Source of the DNA: Mangrovicella endophytica
Lineage (GTDB): Bacteria > Pseudomonadota > Alphaproteobacteria > Rhizobiales > Rhizobiaceae
Length of the DNA: 64,000 nt
Direction: 5' to 3'
NCBI RefSeq assembly: GCF_002893625.1
Contig: NZ_PKMZ01000004.1
Location: 214,032-278,031, forward strand
This document shows, in pieces, positions 8,974-21,863 of the stretch (position 1 is its first letter; each line of letters opens with the position of its first letter). The notes under the pieces were generated by a model. The model was not told the DNA's origin, ran no database searches, and was given only the letters and a program-made list of their open reading frames with translations. Position numbers and translations under genes: made by a program.

Positions 8974-8997
8974 ACTATGGCCTCCCGAGACCATAGT
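8974..8997. promoter_or_regulatory. Inverted repeat in the leader of the ethanolamine permease gene
   Basis: ACTATGG and CCATAGT flank a 10-nt spacer, about 19 bp upstream of the chosen permease start. It stands out by being AT-richer than its surroundings. A plain AACTATG also occurs about 20 bp further on. It is probably a repressor or activator site controlling ethanolamine uptake, but no regulator gene lies next to it. Confidence 0.4.
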
Positions 8998-9070
8998 GAT
9001 TGGGGATTTTTGCTGGCGTCAACTATGATGAATTAGGCAAATGCCCAATAAAGATACAGGCGAATGCGCA

Positions 9071-9877
9071 TCATGACGGCGGCCGCCCAAGCAACGGATT
9101 GGACGCAGGCTCGCCTTCGATGAGCCCTTCGTCGTCTTTCAGGGCGGTGCCGCTGAGGCCGAGGCTCGCCGAGCGCTTGAGGAGCCCGGCGATCTTCACC
9201 GCCGCCAGCTCCGGCGTCAGCCCGCCGCTTCGGATGTTGGAAACGCAGTTGCGATTCGCGTCGCTACGTCCGGGCTTGGGATCGAAAGTGAGATAGGCAC
9301 CGAGGCTGTCGGCCGCCGAAAGACCGGGGCGCTCGCCGATCAGCATCAAGGCGATGCGCGCGCCGAGCGCTGCCCCGACCGGATCGGACAAGGCCACGCG
9401 CGCATGGCTCGCCAGCACCACCGGCGCGACACGCCAGCTCTGCGGCACCAGCCTCAGGATCGCGGCGGCAAGATCGGCGGCATAGAGGTTCACCGCATAG
9501 GCCGAGAGGCCGTCGGCGATGATCAGCGCAAGATCGCAGCTCTCGCCGGACGCCCCGGCCTGCAGCGTCGTGGCAGAGCCGCTGGCGAGGCGCCGGCCGA
9601 GGTCGGGACGCCTCAGATAGGTGGCGCGATCGCCGGCTTCGCTGTCTACGGTGAGCGTGGCGATCCCCTGCGCCTGCAGCACCTCGGCAATGCCGGCGGC
9701 ATCGAAGGGCGCATGCACGGCATCGCGGGCTCTCGCATGCGCTTCGGCGAAGTCGAGATGCGCGGCGGTCGGCAGGCCGGCGCCCTGGCGGCCGAGGCCG
9801 ATCCGCGCGTCGGTGAAGCGTCGCAGAGCCCGCAGCGGATGCGCAGGAACCGGCGGGCGGAGGGGATTGTCCGCCAT
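9071..9877 (-). CDS. eutC: Ethanolamine ammonia-lyase small subunit
   Basis: This 268-aa protein is the light subunit of adenosylcobalamin-dependent ethanolamine ammonia-lyase, which splits ethanolamine to acetaldehyde and ammonia. Family segments include RIGLGRQGAGLPT, the LIIADGLSA block, IGERPGLSAADSLGAYLTF and SDANRNCVSNIR. It is slightly shorter than the 295-aa enterobacterial form because it lacks an N-terminal extension. The start at 9877 is one base from the eutB stop, which suggests translational coupling. No other eut genes (shell proteins, reactivase eutA) are present, so a microcompartment-free pathway is implied. Confidence 0.93.
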   Translation of the reverse strand: MADNPLRPPVPAHPLRALRRFTDARIGLGRQGAGLPTAAHLDFAEAHARARDAVHAPFDAAGIAEVLQAQGIATLTVDSEAGDRATYLRRPDLGRRLASGSATTLQAGASGESCDLALIIADGLSAYAVNLYAADLAAAILRLVPQSWRVAPVVLASHARVALSDPVGAALGARIALMLIGERPGLSAADSLGAYLTFDPKPGRSDANRNCVSNIRSGGLTPELAAVKIAGLLKRSASLGLSGTALKDDEGLIEGEPASNPLLGRPPS

Positions 9878-9878
9878 C

Positions 9879-11252
9879 TCAGGCGAGCTCGAGGAGGCGC
9901 GAGCGGCCGAGCAGCTCGCCGGAGCGGTCCTCGCCGGCGCCGCGCAGCCGGCCCGCCGCATCGAAGATGCCCATCCCTTGCGCCCAGGCCTCGAACTCCG
10001 GCGCGGCGCGAAGCTCCAGCGTTTCGCGGGCATAGGCAGCGTCATGATAGGAGGTCGACTGGTAGTTCAGCATGATGTCGTCCGATCCCGGGACGCCCAT
10101 GATGAAGTTGCAGCCGGCAACGCCGAGCAGCGTCAGCAGCGTATCCATGTCGTTCTGGTCGGCTTCGGCATGGTTGGTGTAGCAGACGTCGACGCCCATC
10201 GGCACGCCGAGCAGCTTGGCGCAGAAGTGATCCTCCAGACCGGCACGAATGATTTCCTTGCCGTCATAGAGATATTCCGGCCCGATGAAGCCGACGACGG
10301 TGTTGACGAGAAGCGGGTCGAACTCGCGCGCCACCGCATAAGCGCGCGTCTCCATCGTCTGCTGGTCGACACCGTGATGGGCATCGGCCGAGAGCGCCGC
10401 CCCCTGGCCGGTCTCGAAATACATGACGTTCGATCCGACCGTGCCGCGCCCGAGCGCCAAGGCCGCTTCATGCGCCTCGCGCAGCATTGACAGGTTGATG
10501 CCGAAGGAGGCGTTGGCCTTCTCAGAGCCCGCGATCGACTGGAAGACGAGATCGACGGGCGCCTGCCGCTCCATGCACTGCAGCGCGGTGGTGACATGGG
10601 CAAGGACGCAGGACTGCACCGGACATTCCAGGCGCTGGCACAGATCCTCGATCAGCTCCAGCAGGCGGCGCATCGCTGCCGGGCTGTCCGTCGCCGGATT
10701 GATGCCGATCACCGCGTCGCCGCAGCCGAACTGAAGGCCATCGAGGATCGAGGCGGCGACGCCCTTCGGATCGTCCGTCGGGTGGTTCGGCTGGATGCGA
10801 ACGGACAGCCGCCCGGGCAGGCCGACGGTGGTGCGGAAGGCGGTGACGACGCGCCGCTTGCGCGCGACCGCGATGAGGTCCTGGTTGCGCATGATCTTCG
10901 AGACGGCGGCGACCATCTCCGGCGTCAGCGCCCATTTCAGAGCCGCAATCGCCTCGCCATCGGCGGCCAGCAGCCAGTCGCGGAACTCGCCGACCGACCA
11001 GTTGCGGATCGACGCAAAGGAGGTCGCGTCATGCTGCGCGAGGATGAGTCGCGAGACCTCGTCGCCTTCCGGGGCGATCAGCGGCTCCTCCAGAATCTCG
11101 GCAAGCGTCACATCGGCCAAGCGGCGCTGGGCGCGCACGCGCTCCTCCTGGCTTTCGGCGGCGAGGCCGGCCAGGAAATCGCCGGAACGCGCCGGCGACG
11201 CTTTTGCCATCAGCGTCTTCAGTGAGAGATCCACGTTCATGCCATCAGCCAT
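9879..11252 (-). CDS. eutB: Ethanolamine ammonia-lyase large subunit
   Basis: This roughly 457-aa heavy subunit carries the active site of ethanolamine ammonia-lyase. Highly conserved blocks are present: LKTLMAKASPARSGD, IQPNHPTDDPKGVAASI, GINPATDSPAAMRR, FETGQGAALSADAHHG, and CYTNHAEADQNDMDTLL near the cobalamin and substrate site. Three in-frame Mets cluster at the N-terminus (11282, 11252, 11240). The last gives a length equal to the E. coli protein (453 aa), and the middle one has a purine-rich stretch close upstream. The enzyme needs B12, and no cobalamin riboswitch was recognised upstream. Confidence 0.94.
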   Translation of the reverse strand: MADGMNVDLSLKTLMAKASPARSGDFLAGLAAESQEERVRAQRRLADVTLAEILEEPLIAPEGDEVSRLILAQHDATSFASIRNWSVGEFRDWLLAADGEAIAALKWALTPEMVAAVSKIMRNQDLIAVARKRRVVTAFRTTVGLPGRLSVRIQPNHPTDDPKGVAASILDGLQFGCGDAVIGINPATDSPAAMRRLLELIEDLCQRLECPVQSCVLAHVTTALQCMERQAPVDLVFQSIAGSEKANASFGINLSMLREAHEAALALGRGTVGSNVMYFETGQGAALSADAHHGVDQQTMETRAYAVAREFDPLLVNTVVGFIGPEYLYDGKEIIRAGLEDHFCAKLLGVPMGVDVCYTNHAEADQNDMDTLLTLLGVAGCNFIMGVPGSDDIMLNYQSTSYHDAAYARETLELRAAPEFEAWAQGMGIFDAAGRLRGAGEDRSGELLGRSRLLELA

Positions 11253-11363
11253 TCCCGCTGCCGGCGAACCGGCGCCTGTCACAGCGCCTGTCGAAGAGGC
11301 AGTTCAAACCCGTGCCTCACTTCACGGCAAACGGCGCCGCTCTGCAAGAGCGAACAGGCAGGC

Positions 11364-11394
11364 TTGACCTTCCAGTTGCAGGAAGCCCCATCTA
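11364..11394 (+). promoter_or_regulatory. CueR-like copper-responsive promoter of copA
   Basis: A -35 element TTGACC at 11364-11369 runs into a MerR-family type dyad, CTTCC-N7-GGAAG (11369-11385). A -10-like CATCTA follows at 11389 with an over-long 19-bp spacer. CueR-controlled copA promoters have exactly this layout: a dyad inside an extended spacer. It lies 40 bp upstream of the P-type ATPase start. No merR/cueR gene is in the window. Confidence 0.7.
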
Positions 11395-11434
11395 AACAGG
11401 CGGCCTTTGACGATCCCGATCCGGCAGCTCAGCG

Positions 11435-13963
<2,529 letters not shown>

Positions 13964-14059
13964 CAAGCCTGGCGGACCGGCCTACTCTTCGAAGAGATCG
14001 GCATGCAACCTGCCGAAAGAGACCGACACCTTATCAGCCTGCAAAGAAAACTAGAACGG

Positions 14060-14449
14060 TCACTGTATCTCGCTCACAGCAAGATAGGAGAAAGGCTTAC
14101 GACGTACCCTCGAAGGTGCAACTGCCTCCTCTTTGAGAGGGTCATAGACTAGCTGCTTTTCGGGATCGAACACGACCCAATGCCAATTCTCGTCTTTGTC
14201 GAGCCCGCAGGCGACTATCGACAGTTTGCGAATGGCCGTCCAGCTTGCTGCGGGTTTGGCTCGAGGTTCATGCGGAGCTGACAAGCGGTCAAGGGCGGCC
14301 TTGATGTCCCCCCATTGCGACCGGAAACTTCTTGTCCTGCAATCGGGAAACATCGCGAGTTGGGCAGCTTGCTCATCTACATTCGCGATCATCGCGATGC
14401 AGGCTGGACCACAACCACTGCTCCTGTTGGTTTGTCGCACGTGCCTCAT
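14060..14449 (-). CDS. Small papain-like (C39-like) cysteine peptidase, probable toxin
   Basis: This 129-aa protein has a full papain-fold active-site set: Q6 (oxyanion hole) and C13 in SGCGPACIAMIA, H90 in ENWHWVVFD and D103 in LVYDPL. It resembles C39-type bacteriocin-processing peptidase domains, which share the CGxxCxxM helix and the HWVV and YDP strands. It has no membrane segment or transporter domain, so it is not a bacteriocin exporter. Its start overlaps the stop of an upstream RelB/DinJ-like antitoxin gene by 4 bp (TCAT on the plus strand). The arrangement is that of a type II toxin-antitoxin operon with the peptidase in the toxin position. Base composition is clearly less GC-rich than the neighbours, which suggests acquisition. 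The peptidase fold is fairly sure; toxin activity is inference. Confidence 0.7.
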   Translation of the reverse strand: MRHVRQTNRSSGCGPACIAMIANVDEQAAQLAMFPDCRTRSFRSQWGDIKAALDRLSAPHEPRAKPAASWTAIRKLSIVACGLDKDENWHWVVFDPEKQLVYDPLKEEAVAPSRVRRKPFSYLAVSEIQ

Positions 14450-14754
14450 CCGGCTAATGCTCCTAATGCCTTCAGCCCCCGGCGCTCTTCTTCAAGGCCC
14501 GTCAGCAAAGTCTCTGCGTCCCCAAAGCGCGCTCGGCCTTCCCGAGCGAGAGTGTCGGCCTCCGCCATGGCAGAGCGTGTTTCCGCGTTTGGGACCTTCA
14601 GTTCCAGCGGAAGCCCCTGGTCGGCGGCAACCCGGTGCAGGAACAAGCGGACGGCTTCAGGCACCGACAACCCGACGGCGGACAGTGCAGCCGTTGCCTT
14701 GGCTTCGGTCTCCTTGTCCAAGGGGACGTGCAGCATCGATGACGAACCGGACAC
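14446..14754 (-). CDS. RelB/DinJ-family antitoxin-like protein
   Basis: This 102-aa protein begins with a ribbon-helix-helix DNA-binding domain of the RelB/DinJ type (LHVPLDKETEAKATAALS, then GLSVPEAVRLFLHRVA, then GLPLELKVPN). A C-terminal tail follows (AREGRARFGDAETLLTGL) like the toxin-wrapping segment of DinJ. The GTG at 14754 is preferred because AGGAGA lies about 7 nt upstream; a downstream ATG (14736) would also keep the domain. It overlaps the peptidase gene by 4 bp and starts only 65 bp after the rpe stop on the same strand. Known DinJ partners are YafQ/RelE RNases, so a papain-like partner is unusual. The family call is good; the biological role is inferred. Confidence 0.8.
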   Translation of the reverse strand: MSGSSSMLHVPLDKETEAKATAALSAVGLSVPEAVRLFLHRVAADQGLPLELKVPNAETRSAMAEADTLAREGRARFGDAETLLTGLEEERRGLKALGALAG

Positions 14755-14819
14755 GAGCGGATCTCCTGCCCTGAAGATGGATCGCCGGCGTATGCCGCGC
14801 AAGCGCCGAAGCTCTGACC

Positions 14820-15506
14820 TCAAGCCGCCTTCGCCAACGCCCCCTCGGCGGCTGCGCGGATGGCCCGCATATTGGCCTCGTAATGGGCCGGCGTGCCGCC
14901 CTTGAAGATGGCCGAGCCGGCGACGAGGACGTTGGCGCCGGCCTCGGTGACCAGCGGCGCGGTCTCCGGCGTGACGCCGCCATCGATCTCGATATCGATC
15001 GGGCGGTCGCCGATCATCGCGCGCACCCGCCGGATCTTCTCCACGACGGACGGGATGAAAGCCTGGCCGCCGAAGCCCGGATTGACCGTCATCAAGAGGA
15101 CGAGGTCGAGGCGGTCGAGCACATATTCGATGACGCTTTCCGGCGTCGACGGGTTCAGCGAGACGCCCGCCTTCTTGCCGAGCGCGCGGATCGCCTGCAG
15201 CGAGCGGTCGAGATGGGTCGTCGCCTCGGCATGCACGGTGATGAGGTCGGCACCGGCCGCGGCGAAGGCCTCCAGAAACGGATCGCAGGGCTCGATCATC
15301 AGGTGGCAGTCGAAGAGCTTGGTCGAGGCCGGGCGGATCGCCTTCACCACCGGCGGGCCGAAGGTGATGTTCGGCACGAAGTGGCCGTCCATGACGTCGA
15401 GATGGATCCAGTCGGCGCCGGTGCGATCGACGGCGGCCACCTCCTCGCCGAGGCGGGAAAAATCCGCCGACAGGATGGACGGGGCAATGATGATCGGCCG
15501 GGTCAT
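14820..15506 (-). CDS. rpe: Ribulose-phosphate 3-epimerase
   Basis: This 228-aa TIM-barrel enzyme interconverts ribulose 5-phosphate and xylulose 5-phosphate (CbbE role in the Calvin cycle). Conserved parts are [16 protein letters not shown], the metal-site strands [16 protein letters not shown] and [18 protein letters not shown], and [11 protein letters not shown] with GSAIF for phosphate binding. Its ATG overlaps the cbbX stop by 4 bp, so it is the last Calvin-cycle gene of the operon. Length is standard. Confidence 0.96.
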   Translation of the reverse strand: MTRPIIIAPSILSADFSRLGEEVAAVDRTGADWIHLDVMDGHFVPNITFGPPVVKAIRPASTKLFDCHLMIEPCDPFLEAFAAAGADLITVHAEATTHLDRSLQAIRALGKKAGVSLNPSTPESVIEYVLDRLDLVLLMTVNPGFGGQAFIPSVVEKIRRVRAMIGDRPIDIEIDGGVTPETAPLVTEAGANVLVAGSAIFKGGTPAHYEANMRAIRAAAEGALAKAA

Positions 15507-16456
15507 CGGGTCTCCTCGGTCAGCTCGGCGGCGGCAGGACGCTTCTGGTCGAAGACGCGGCTCGCCGCAATATCCTCCGCCTCGATCCGCGACAGGGTTT
15601 CGGCGTCGAGCGGCCCGGTCGACCGCTCGAAGAGCCGGTTCGCCTGGCGCAGCCGCGCCCGGTCGAGCGCGTTGCGCATGGAGCGGGCATTGGCGAAATG
15701 CGGCTGCGCGCGGCGCTGCTCGATATAGCGGGCGAGCATCGCCTCAGCCTCGGCGCTCAAGTGGTAGTTCTGCCGCTCCAGCATGCCGACGGAGATCTGC
15801 AGCAGCTCGGCATCGGAATAGTCGGGGAAGTCGATATGGTGGGCGATGCGTGAGCGGAAGCCGGGATTGCTCTCGAAGAAGCGGTCCATCCGGTCGGCAT
15901 AGCCCGCGAGAATGACGACGAGGTCGTCGCGCTGGTTCTCCATGACCTGGAGGAGGATCTCGATCGCCTCCTGGCCGTAGTCGCGCTCGTTCTCCGGGCG
16001 GTAGAGATAATAGGCCTCGTCGATGAAGAGGACGCCACCCATCGCTTTCTTCAGGATGTCCTTCGTCTTCGGCGCGGTGTGGCCGATATACTGGCCGACG
16101 AGATCGTCGCGCGTCACCGAGACAAGGTGCCCTTTGCGGACATAGCCGAGGCGGTGGAGAAGATCGGCCATCCTGAGCGCCACCGTCGTCTTGCCGGTGC
16201 CGGGATTGCCGGTGAAGCTCATGTGCAGCGTCGGCGTCTCGTGGGCGAGGCCAAGGCGACGGCGGGCCCGCTCGACGAGCAGCAGCGCAGCGGTCTCCCG
16301 GATGCGCTTCTTCACCGGCGCGAGGCCGACCAGCGAGCGATCGAGCTCGTCCAGCACGTCGCGGACGCCGGCTTCCTCATATTCGCGGCGCAGATCGACG
16401 GTCCCGGCAGGCGCGGCTGCCGGCGTCTCAGTGTCTCGGATCAGGGCCTCGCTCAT
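15503..16456 (-). CDS. cbbX: Red-type RuBisCO activase CbbX (AAA+ ATPase)
   Basis: This 317-aa AAA+ ATPase removes inhibitory sugar phosphates from red-type RuBisCO by pulling on the large-subunit C-terminus. Walker A is GNPGTGKT at residues 83-90 and Walker B is [12 protein letters not shown]. The pore-loop region around [13 protein letters not shown] and the [12 protein letters not shown] segment match CbbX. It lies directly downstream of rbcL-rbcS and overlaps rpe by 4 bp. Its presence agrees with the form IC RuBisCO here. Confidence 0.96.
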   Translation of the reverse strand: MSEALIRDTETPAAAPAGTVDLRREYEEAGVRDVLDELDRSLVGLAPVKKRIRETAALLLVERARRRLGLAHETPTLHMSFTGNPGTGKTTVALRMADLLHRLGYVRKGHLVSVTRDDLVGQYIGHTAPKTKDILKKAMGGVLFIDEAYYLYRPENERDYGQEAIEILLQVMENQRDDLVVILAGYADRMDRFFESNPGFRSRIAHHIDFPDYSDAELLQISVGMLERQNYHLSAEAEAMLARYIEQRRAQPHFANARSMRNALDRARLRQANRLFERSTGPLDAETLSRIEAEDIAASRVFDQKRPAAAELTEETR

Positions 16457-16522
16457 GATGCGACCTGCCTCTCGTGAATAAGTCGGGCCGACGCTGGGAG
16501 GATGCGCCGGCCCGTCGATCGA

Positions 16523-16945
16523 CTATCCCTGATAGCGGGAGCCTTCGGGGCGGTCGGTCGAATAAGGATCGGTGGTGTAGCGGATGTTGCGCCCCTCCCC
16601 TTCGGAGCGGCGGAGGCGAAAGCCCGGTTCCTCGACCGGCCGGTTGACCAGGAATGAAAGCTTCACCGACTCCCAGCCATGGCTGGAATCGAAGGCCGAC
16701 AGGCGGATGTAGAGATGGCCGTGCGCCTTCCGGCAGGCGGCGAGCTCCATCATGATGCCGGCGGCATCCGGAATGTCGAACATCGGCTGGCCCCACATGT
16801 CCCAGTACGTGTTCCGGGGATGGGGATCGTCGGTGTATTCGATGTTCACCGCCCAGCCATTGTCGAGGCAGTACTGCACCTGGGCGGTGATCTGCTCGTC
16901 GGTCAGGTCGGGCAGGAACGAGAAGGTCCCTTGAGTAACGCGCAT
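16523..16945 (-). CDS. cbbS: RuBisCO small subunit, red type
   Basis: This 140-aa protein is the small subunit of form I RuBis[21 protein letters not shown] and [18 protein letters not shown] are typical of the proteobacterial form IC small subunit. The C-terminal extension ([19 protein letters not shown]) that forms a beta-hairpin at the solvent channel of red-type enzymes is present. The start at 16945 was chosen for the conserved N-terminus; longer in-frame extensions are artefacts. It follows rbcL after a 92-bp gap. Confidence 0.96.
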   Translation of the reverse strand: MRVTQGTFSFLPDLTDEQITAQVQYCLDNGWAVNIEYTDDPHPRNTYWDMWGQPMFDIPDAAGIMMELAACRKAHGHLYIRLSAFDSSHGWESVKLSFLVNRPVEEPGFRLRRSEGEGRNIRYTTDPYSTDRPEGSRYQG

Positions 16946-17037
16946 GAAATCCTCCATCGGCGGGCGCTGCGGAGCGGCCCGGCCACAAGGGTTGAAGGCG
17001 GAGGCGACAGGCTCGGCGCCTGCCGCGGACGAGTGCG

Positions 17038-18534
<1,497 letters not shown>

Positions 18535-19614
18535 TCAGGCGGCGCGCCGCATCTCGATGCGCGGGTCGAGCTCCCCGCGCCGATAGCGCTCGGCCATGTC
18601 GTCGAGCGGCACAGGTCGGATGCGCGAGGCGCGCCCTGCGGTGCCGAAGCGCTCGTAGCGGTCGAGGCAGAGGTCGCGCAGCGCGTCCATCGCCGGCTTC
18701 ATGAACTTGCGCGGATCGAACTCGCGCGGGTTCTCCATGGCGACCCTTCGGAACTGCCCGGTCATCGCCATGCGGCAGTCGGTGTCGATGTTGACCTTAC
18801 GCACGCCGTGACGGATGCCGCGCTCGATCTCCTCCACCGGTACGCCCCAGGTCTGGGGCATGTCGCCGCCGTAGCGGTTGAAGACGTCCTGCAGCTCCTG
18901 CGGCACCGAGGACGAGCCGTGCATGACGAGATGGGTCGAGGGCAGCTTCTCGTGAATCGCCTCGATGACGTTCATGGCGAGGATGTCGCCGTCCGGCCGG
19001 CGCGAGAACTTGTAGGCACCGTGCGAGGTGCCCATGGCGATCGCCAGGGCGTCGACCCTGGTGCGGCTGACGAAGTCCACCGCCTGGTCCGGATCGGTCA
19101 GCAGCTGGTCGTGCCCCAGTTGCCCCTCGAAGCCGTGGCCGTCCTCCGCCTCGCCGGCGCCCGTTTCCAACGAGCCGAGCACGCCGAGCTCGCCCTCGAC
19201 GGAAGCACCGACCCAATGCGCCATGCGCGTCACCCGTTCGGTGATCACGACGTTGTAGTCGTAGGAGGCCGGCGTCTTCATGTCGGCCTCGAGCGAGCCG
19301 TCCATCATCACCGAGGTGAAGCCGTGGCGGATCGCCGTCAGGCAAGTCTCCTCGTTGTTGCCGTGGTCCTGATGAATGCAGACGGGGATGTGCGGATACA
19401 TCTCCACCAGGGCGTCCATCATCTTCGACAGCATGATATCGCGGGCATACGTCCGGGCGCCGCGGGATGCCTGCAGGATCACCGGTGCGTCGCAGCGGTC
19501 GGCCGCCTCCAGGATCGCCAGCCCCTGCTCCATATTGTTGATGTTGAAGGCGGGAACGCCAAAGCCGGCCTCCGCCGCCTCATCGAGCAACTGCCTGAGC
19601 GTGATCTTTGCCAT
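18535..19614 (-). CDS. cbbA: Class II fructose/sedoheptulose bisphosphate aldolase
   Basis: This 359-aa zinc-dependent aldolase forms fructose 1,6-bisphosphate and, in the Calvin cycle, sedoheptulose 1,7-bisphosphate. Zinc and catalytic residues sit in [13 protein letters not shown] and VEGELGVLG, and VLHGSSS-like [12 protein letters not shown] and [12 protein letters not shown] bind substrate phosphate. The length and CbbA-type sequence fit. It lies between cbbP and cbbL, where a transketolase gene (cbbT) would often precede it; here only 178 non-coding bases separate it from cbbP. Confidence 0.95.
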   Translation of the reverse strand: MAKITLRQLLDEAAEAGFGVPAFNINNMEQGLAILEAADRCDAPVILQASRGARTYARDIMLSKMMDALVEMYPHIPVCIHQDHGNNEETCLTAIRHGFTSVMMDGSLEADMKTPASYDYNVVITERVTRMAHWVGASVEGELGVLGSLETGAGEAEDGHGFEGQLGHDQLLTDPDQAVDFVSRTRVDALAIAMGTSHGAYKFSRRPDGDILAMNVIEAIHEKLPSTHLVMHGSSSVPQELQDVFNRYGGDMPQTWGVPVEEIERGIRHGVRKVNIDTDCRMAMTGQFRRVAMENPREFDPRKFMKPAMDALRDLCLDRYERFGTAGRASRIRPVPLDDMAERYRRGELDPRIEMRRAA

Positions 19615-19792
19615 TCTCGTCTGAGCCTCCCTGCTCGTCCGATGCCCGGCTGCCGCCCTTCATCCGGGACGGCGAGCGCATGATCTCTCCTTCGCCGGCG
19701 CGGATCGCGCGGCGTTCGGTCATGCCCTGCACTTCGACTGTTCTGTTCCGGCGTCTAAGCCGGAGGATCCGCCGATACGGCGGGTCTGATTG

Positions 19793-20668
19793 TCATGACG
19801 CCCTCCGCTTGCGCTCGATGAGCTGCAGGATCAGCGGGGTCAGGATGAGCTGCATCGCGATGTCGAGCTTGGCACCCGGCGCGACGATGGAGTTGGCGCG
19901 CGACATGAAGCTGCCGGGGATCATCGACAGGAGGTAGGGAAAGTCGATGCCGCGCGGATTGGCGAAGCGGATGACGATCATCGATTCGTCGGGCGTCGGG
20001 ATCCAGCGCGCGATGAAGGGGTTCGACGTGTCGACGATCGGCACGCGCTGGAAGTTGATGTTGGTCAGCGTGAACTGCGGACAGATGTACTTCACGTAGT
20101 CCGGCATCCGCCGCAGGATCACATCCATGACCGCTTCGGTGGAATAGCCTCTCGTCGCCTTGTCCCGGTGGATCTTCTGGATCCATTCGAGGTTGATGAC
20201 CGGTACGACGCCGATCTTCAGGTCGACATGCCGGGCGACGTCGATGCCGTCGGTGCGCACGCAGCCGTGCAGGCCCTCGTAGAAGAGAAGGTCCGAGTCC
20301 GCGTCGAAGGGCGACCAGTCGCTGAAGGTGCCGGGCGCCGCTCCGTAGATCTTCGCCTCGGCATCGTCATGGACGTAGTGGCGGGTCTCGCCGCGCCCTT
20401 TGCGCCCATACTCCTCGAACACCTCCTCCAGCTTCTCCAGGATGTTGTTCTCCGGGCTGAAGTGGGAGAAGTTCCGGTCGCCTTTCGCCTCCGCCTCCGC
20501 CATGCGATCGCGCATCGTCAGCCGGTCGTAGCGATGGAATGCATCGCCCTCGATGTAGACGGCATTCACCTGCTCGCGCCGGAAGATCTGCTCGAACGTC
20601 TTCTTGACGGACGTCGTGCCGGCGCCGGACGAGCCGGTGATCGCGATGATGGGATGCTTGGCGGACAT
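19793..20668 (-). CDS. cbbP: Phosphoribulokinase
   Basis: This 291-aa class I (proteobacterial) phosphoribulokinase makes ribulose 1,5-bisphosphate. The P-loop is GSSGAGTTS at residues 12-20. The substrate region VYIEGDAFHRYDRLTM and DLLFYEGLHG are intact. Together with cbbL it marks a functional Calvin cycle. It is preceded by cbbF after 18 bp and likely allosterically tuned by NADH as in relatives, which cannot be seen in sequence. Confidence 0.96.
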   Translation of the reverse strand: MSAKHPIIAITGSSGAGTTSVKKTFEQIFRREQVNAVYIEGDAFHRYDRLTMRDRMAEAEAKGDRNFSHFSPENNILEKLEEVFEEYGRKGRGETRHYVHDDAEAKIYGAAPGTFSDWSPFDADSDLLFYEGLHGCVRTDGIDVARHVDLKIGVVPVINLEWIQKIHRDKATRGYSTEAVMDVILRRMPDYVKYICPQFTLTNINFQRVPIVDTSNPFIARWIPTPDESMIVIRFANPRGIDFPYLLSMIPGSFMSRANSIVAPGAKLDIAMQLILTPLILQLIERKRRAS

Positions 20669-20686
20669 GGCGGCCTGTCGCTCTCC

Positions 20687-21730
20687 TCAGGCTCTGAACA
20701 GGCTGCGCTTGCCGAAGAGCGGCGAGCGCTCTCCGATCGCAGCGGGATCGGTGACGTAGCGGCCGACGCGCTCGACCTCGCGCTTGGAGCCGAAGACCAG
20801 CGGCGTGCGGGCGTGCAGCCCGTCCGGCACGATGTCGAGGATGCGGTTCAGGCCGTCCGTGGCGCCGCCGCCGGCCTGCTCGACGCAGTAGGCGATCGGA
20901 TTGGCCTCATAGACGAGCCGCAGGCGGCCCTTGGCGTACCCCTTCCGCCCGTCGCCCGGGTAGAGGAAGATGCCGCCGCGCACGAAGATGCGGTAGGCGT
21001 CAGCCACCATCGAGGCGATCCAGCGCATGTTGAAGTCGCGCTCGCGCGGCCCTTCCGCCCCGGCGAGGCAGTCGTCGATATAGAGACGGATCGCCGGGTC
21101 CCAGTGCCGGTAGTTCGAGGCGTTGATGGCGAACTCGCTCGCCTTTTCAGCGATCGACAGCGAGCTGCGCAGCTCGACGAAGCCACCGAAGGAGGGCGAG
21201 AAGGAGAAGACATGCGTGCCGTTGCCGACGCTCATCACCAGGAGGAGCTGCGGCCCGTAGATGAAGAAGCCGGCGCCGAGCTGCCGGGAGCCCGGCTGCA
21301 GGAAGACCGAGGCCGGATTGCTGCGATGCTCGGCATCGACCGGCAGAATGGAGAAGATCGTGCCGATCGAGACGTTGGTCTCGATATTGGACGAGCCGTC
21401 GAGCGGGTCGATGGCGATGGCGAGCAGCCCATCGGCCTTCAGTGCGACCGCCTCGTCCTGCTCCTCGGAGCCGTAGAAGGCGATGGAGGACGCCCTGGCC
21501 GCCTCCAGGAAGACGCGGTCGGCAACGACGTCGAGCTCCTTCTGGATGTCGCCGCCGGCATTCGCCGCCTCGCGCGAGGCACCGAGGTTCTCGCCGCTGC
21601 CGCCCTGGATGATGGTGTTGCGGACCTTCACGGCCGCGCCGGCCAGCTGGCGCAGCGTGTCGGCCACCGCGACCCGCTGGGGGTCCGTGCCGGCATAGGA
21701 GCCGAGATAAGCGTCGAGCGACGAGGGCAT
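20687..21730 (-). CDS. cbbF: Class I fructose-1,6-bisphosphatase
   Basis: This 347-aa phosphatase removes the C1 phosphate of fructose (and probably sedoheptulose) bisphosphate. The metal-binding acidic motif AIDPLDGSSNIETNVSIGTIF and FYGSEEQDEA are present, as are YNMR-like FNMRWIASMVADAY and GGIFLYPGD. It is the first gene of the minus-strand cbb operon, starting 133 bp from the divergent cbbR gene. Length is typical for CbbF. Confidence 0.96.
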   Translation of the reverse strand: MPSSLDAYLGSYAGTDPQRVAVADTLRQLAGAAVKVRNTIIQGGSGENLGASREAANAGGDIQKELDVVADRVFLEAARASSIAFYGSEEQDEAVALKADGLLAIAIDPLDGSSNIETNVSIGTIFSILPVDAEHRSNPASVFLQPGSRQLGAGFFIYGPQLLLVMSVGNGTHVFSFSPSFGGFVELRSSLSIAEKASEFAINASNYRHWDPAIRLYIDDCLAGAEGPRERDFNMRWIASMVADAYRIFVRGGIFLYPGDGRKGYAKGRLRLVYEANPIAYCVEQAGGGATDGLNRILDIVPDGLHARTPLVFGSKREVERVGRYVTDPAAIGERSPLFGKRSLFRA

Positions 21731-21807
21731 GTCATTCCTCCCCTTTGGTGTCGGAGCTCTGCGGCCCCGTTCACCAAGTCACGGATGAGGATGGACACGG
21801 CCGCTGG

Positions 21808-21857
21808 TTAAGTAAAATTTATTCTCTTTACCGTGAGGGTAAGGAAAACTAACTTAG
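21808..21857. promoter_or_regulatory. CbbR-type operator region between cbbF and cbbR
   Basis: The divergent 133-bp region contains an abrupt AT-rich patch. It includes TTAAGTAAAATTTA at 21808 and a perfect 5-bp inverted repeat TTACC-GTGAG-GGTAA at 21828-21842. LysR-type regulators such as CbbR bind T-N11-A style dyads in exactly this position between their own gene and the target operon. The precise half-sites and the promoters were not resolved. Confidence 0.55.
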
Positions 21858-21863
21858 CGCGTC

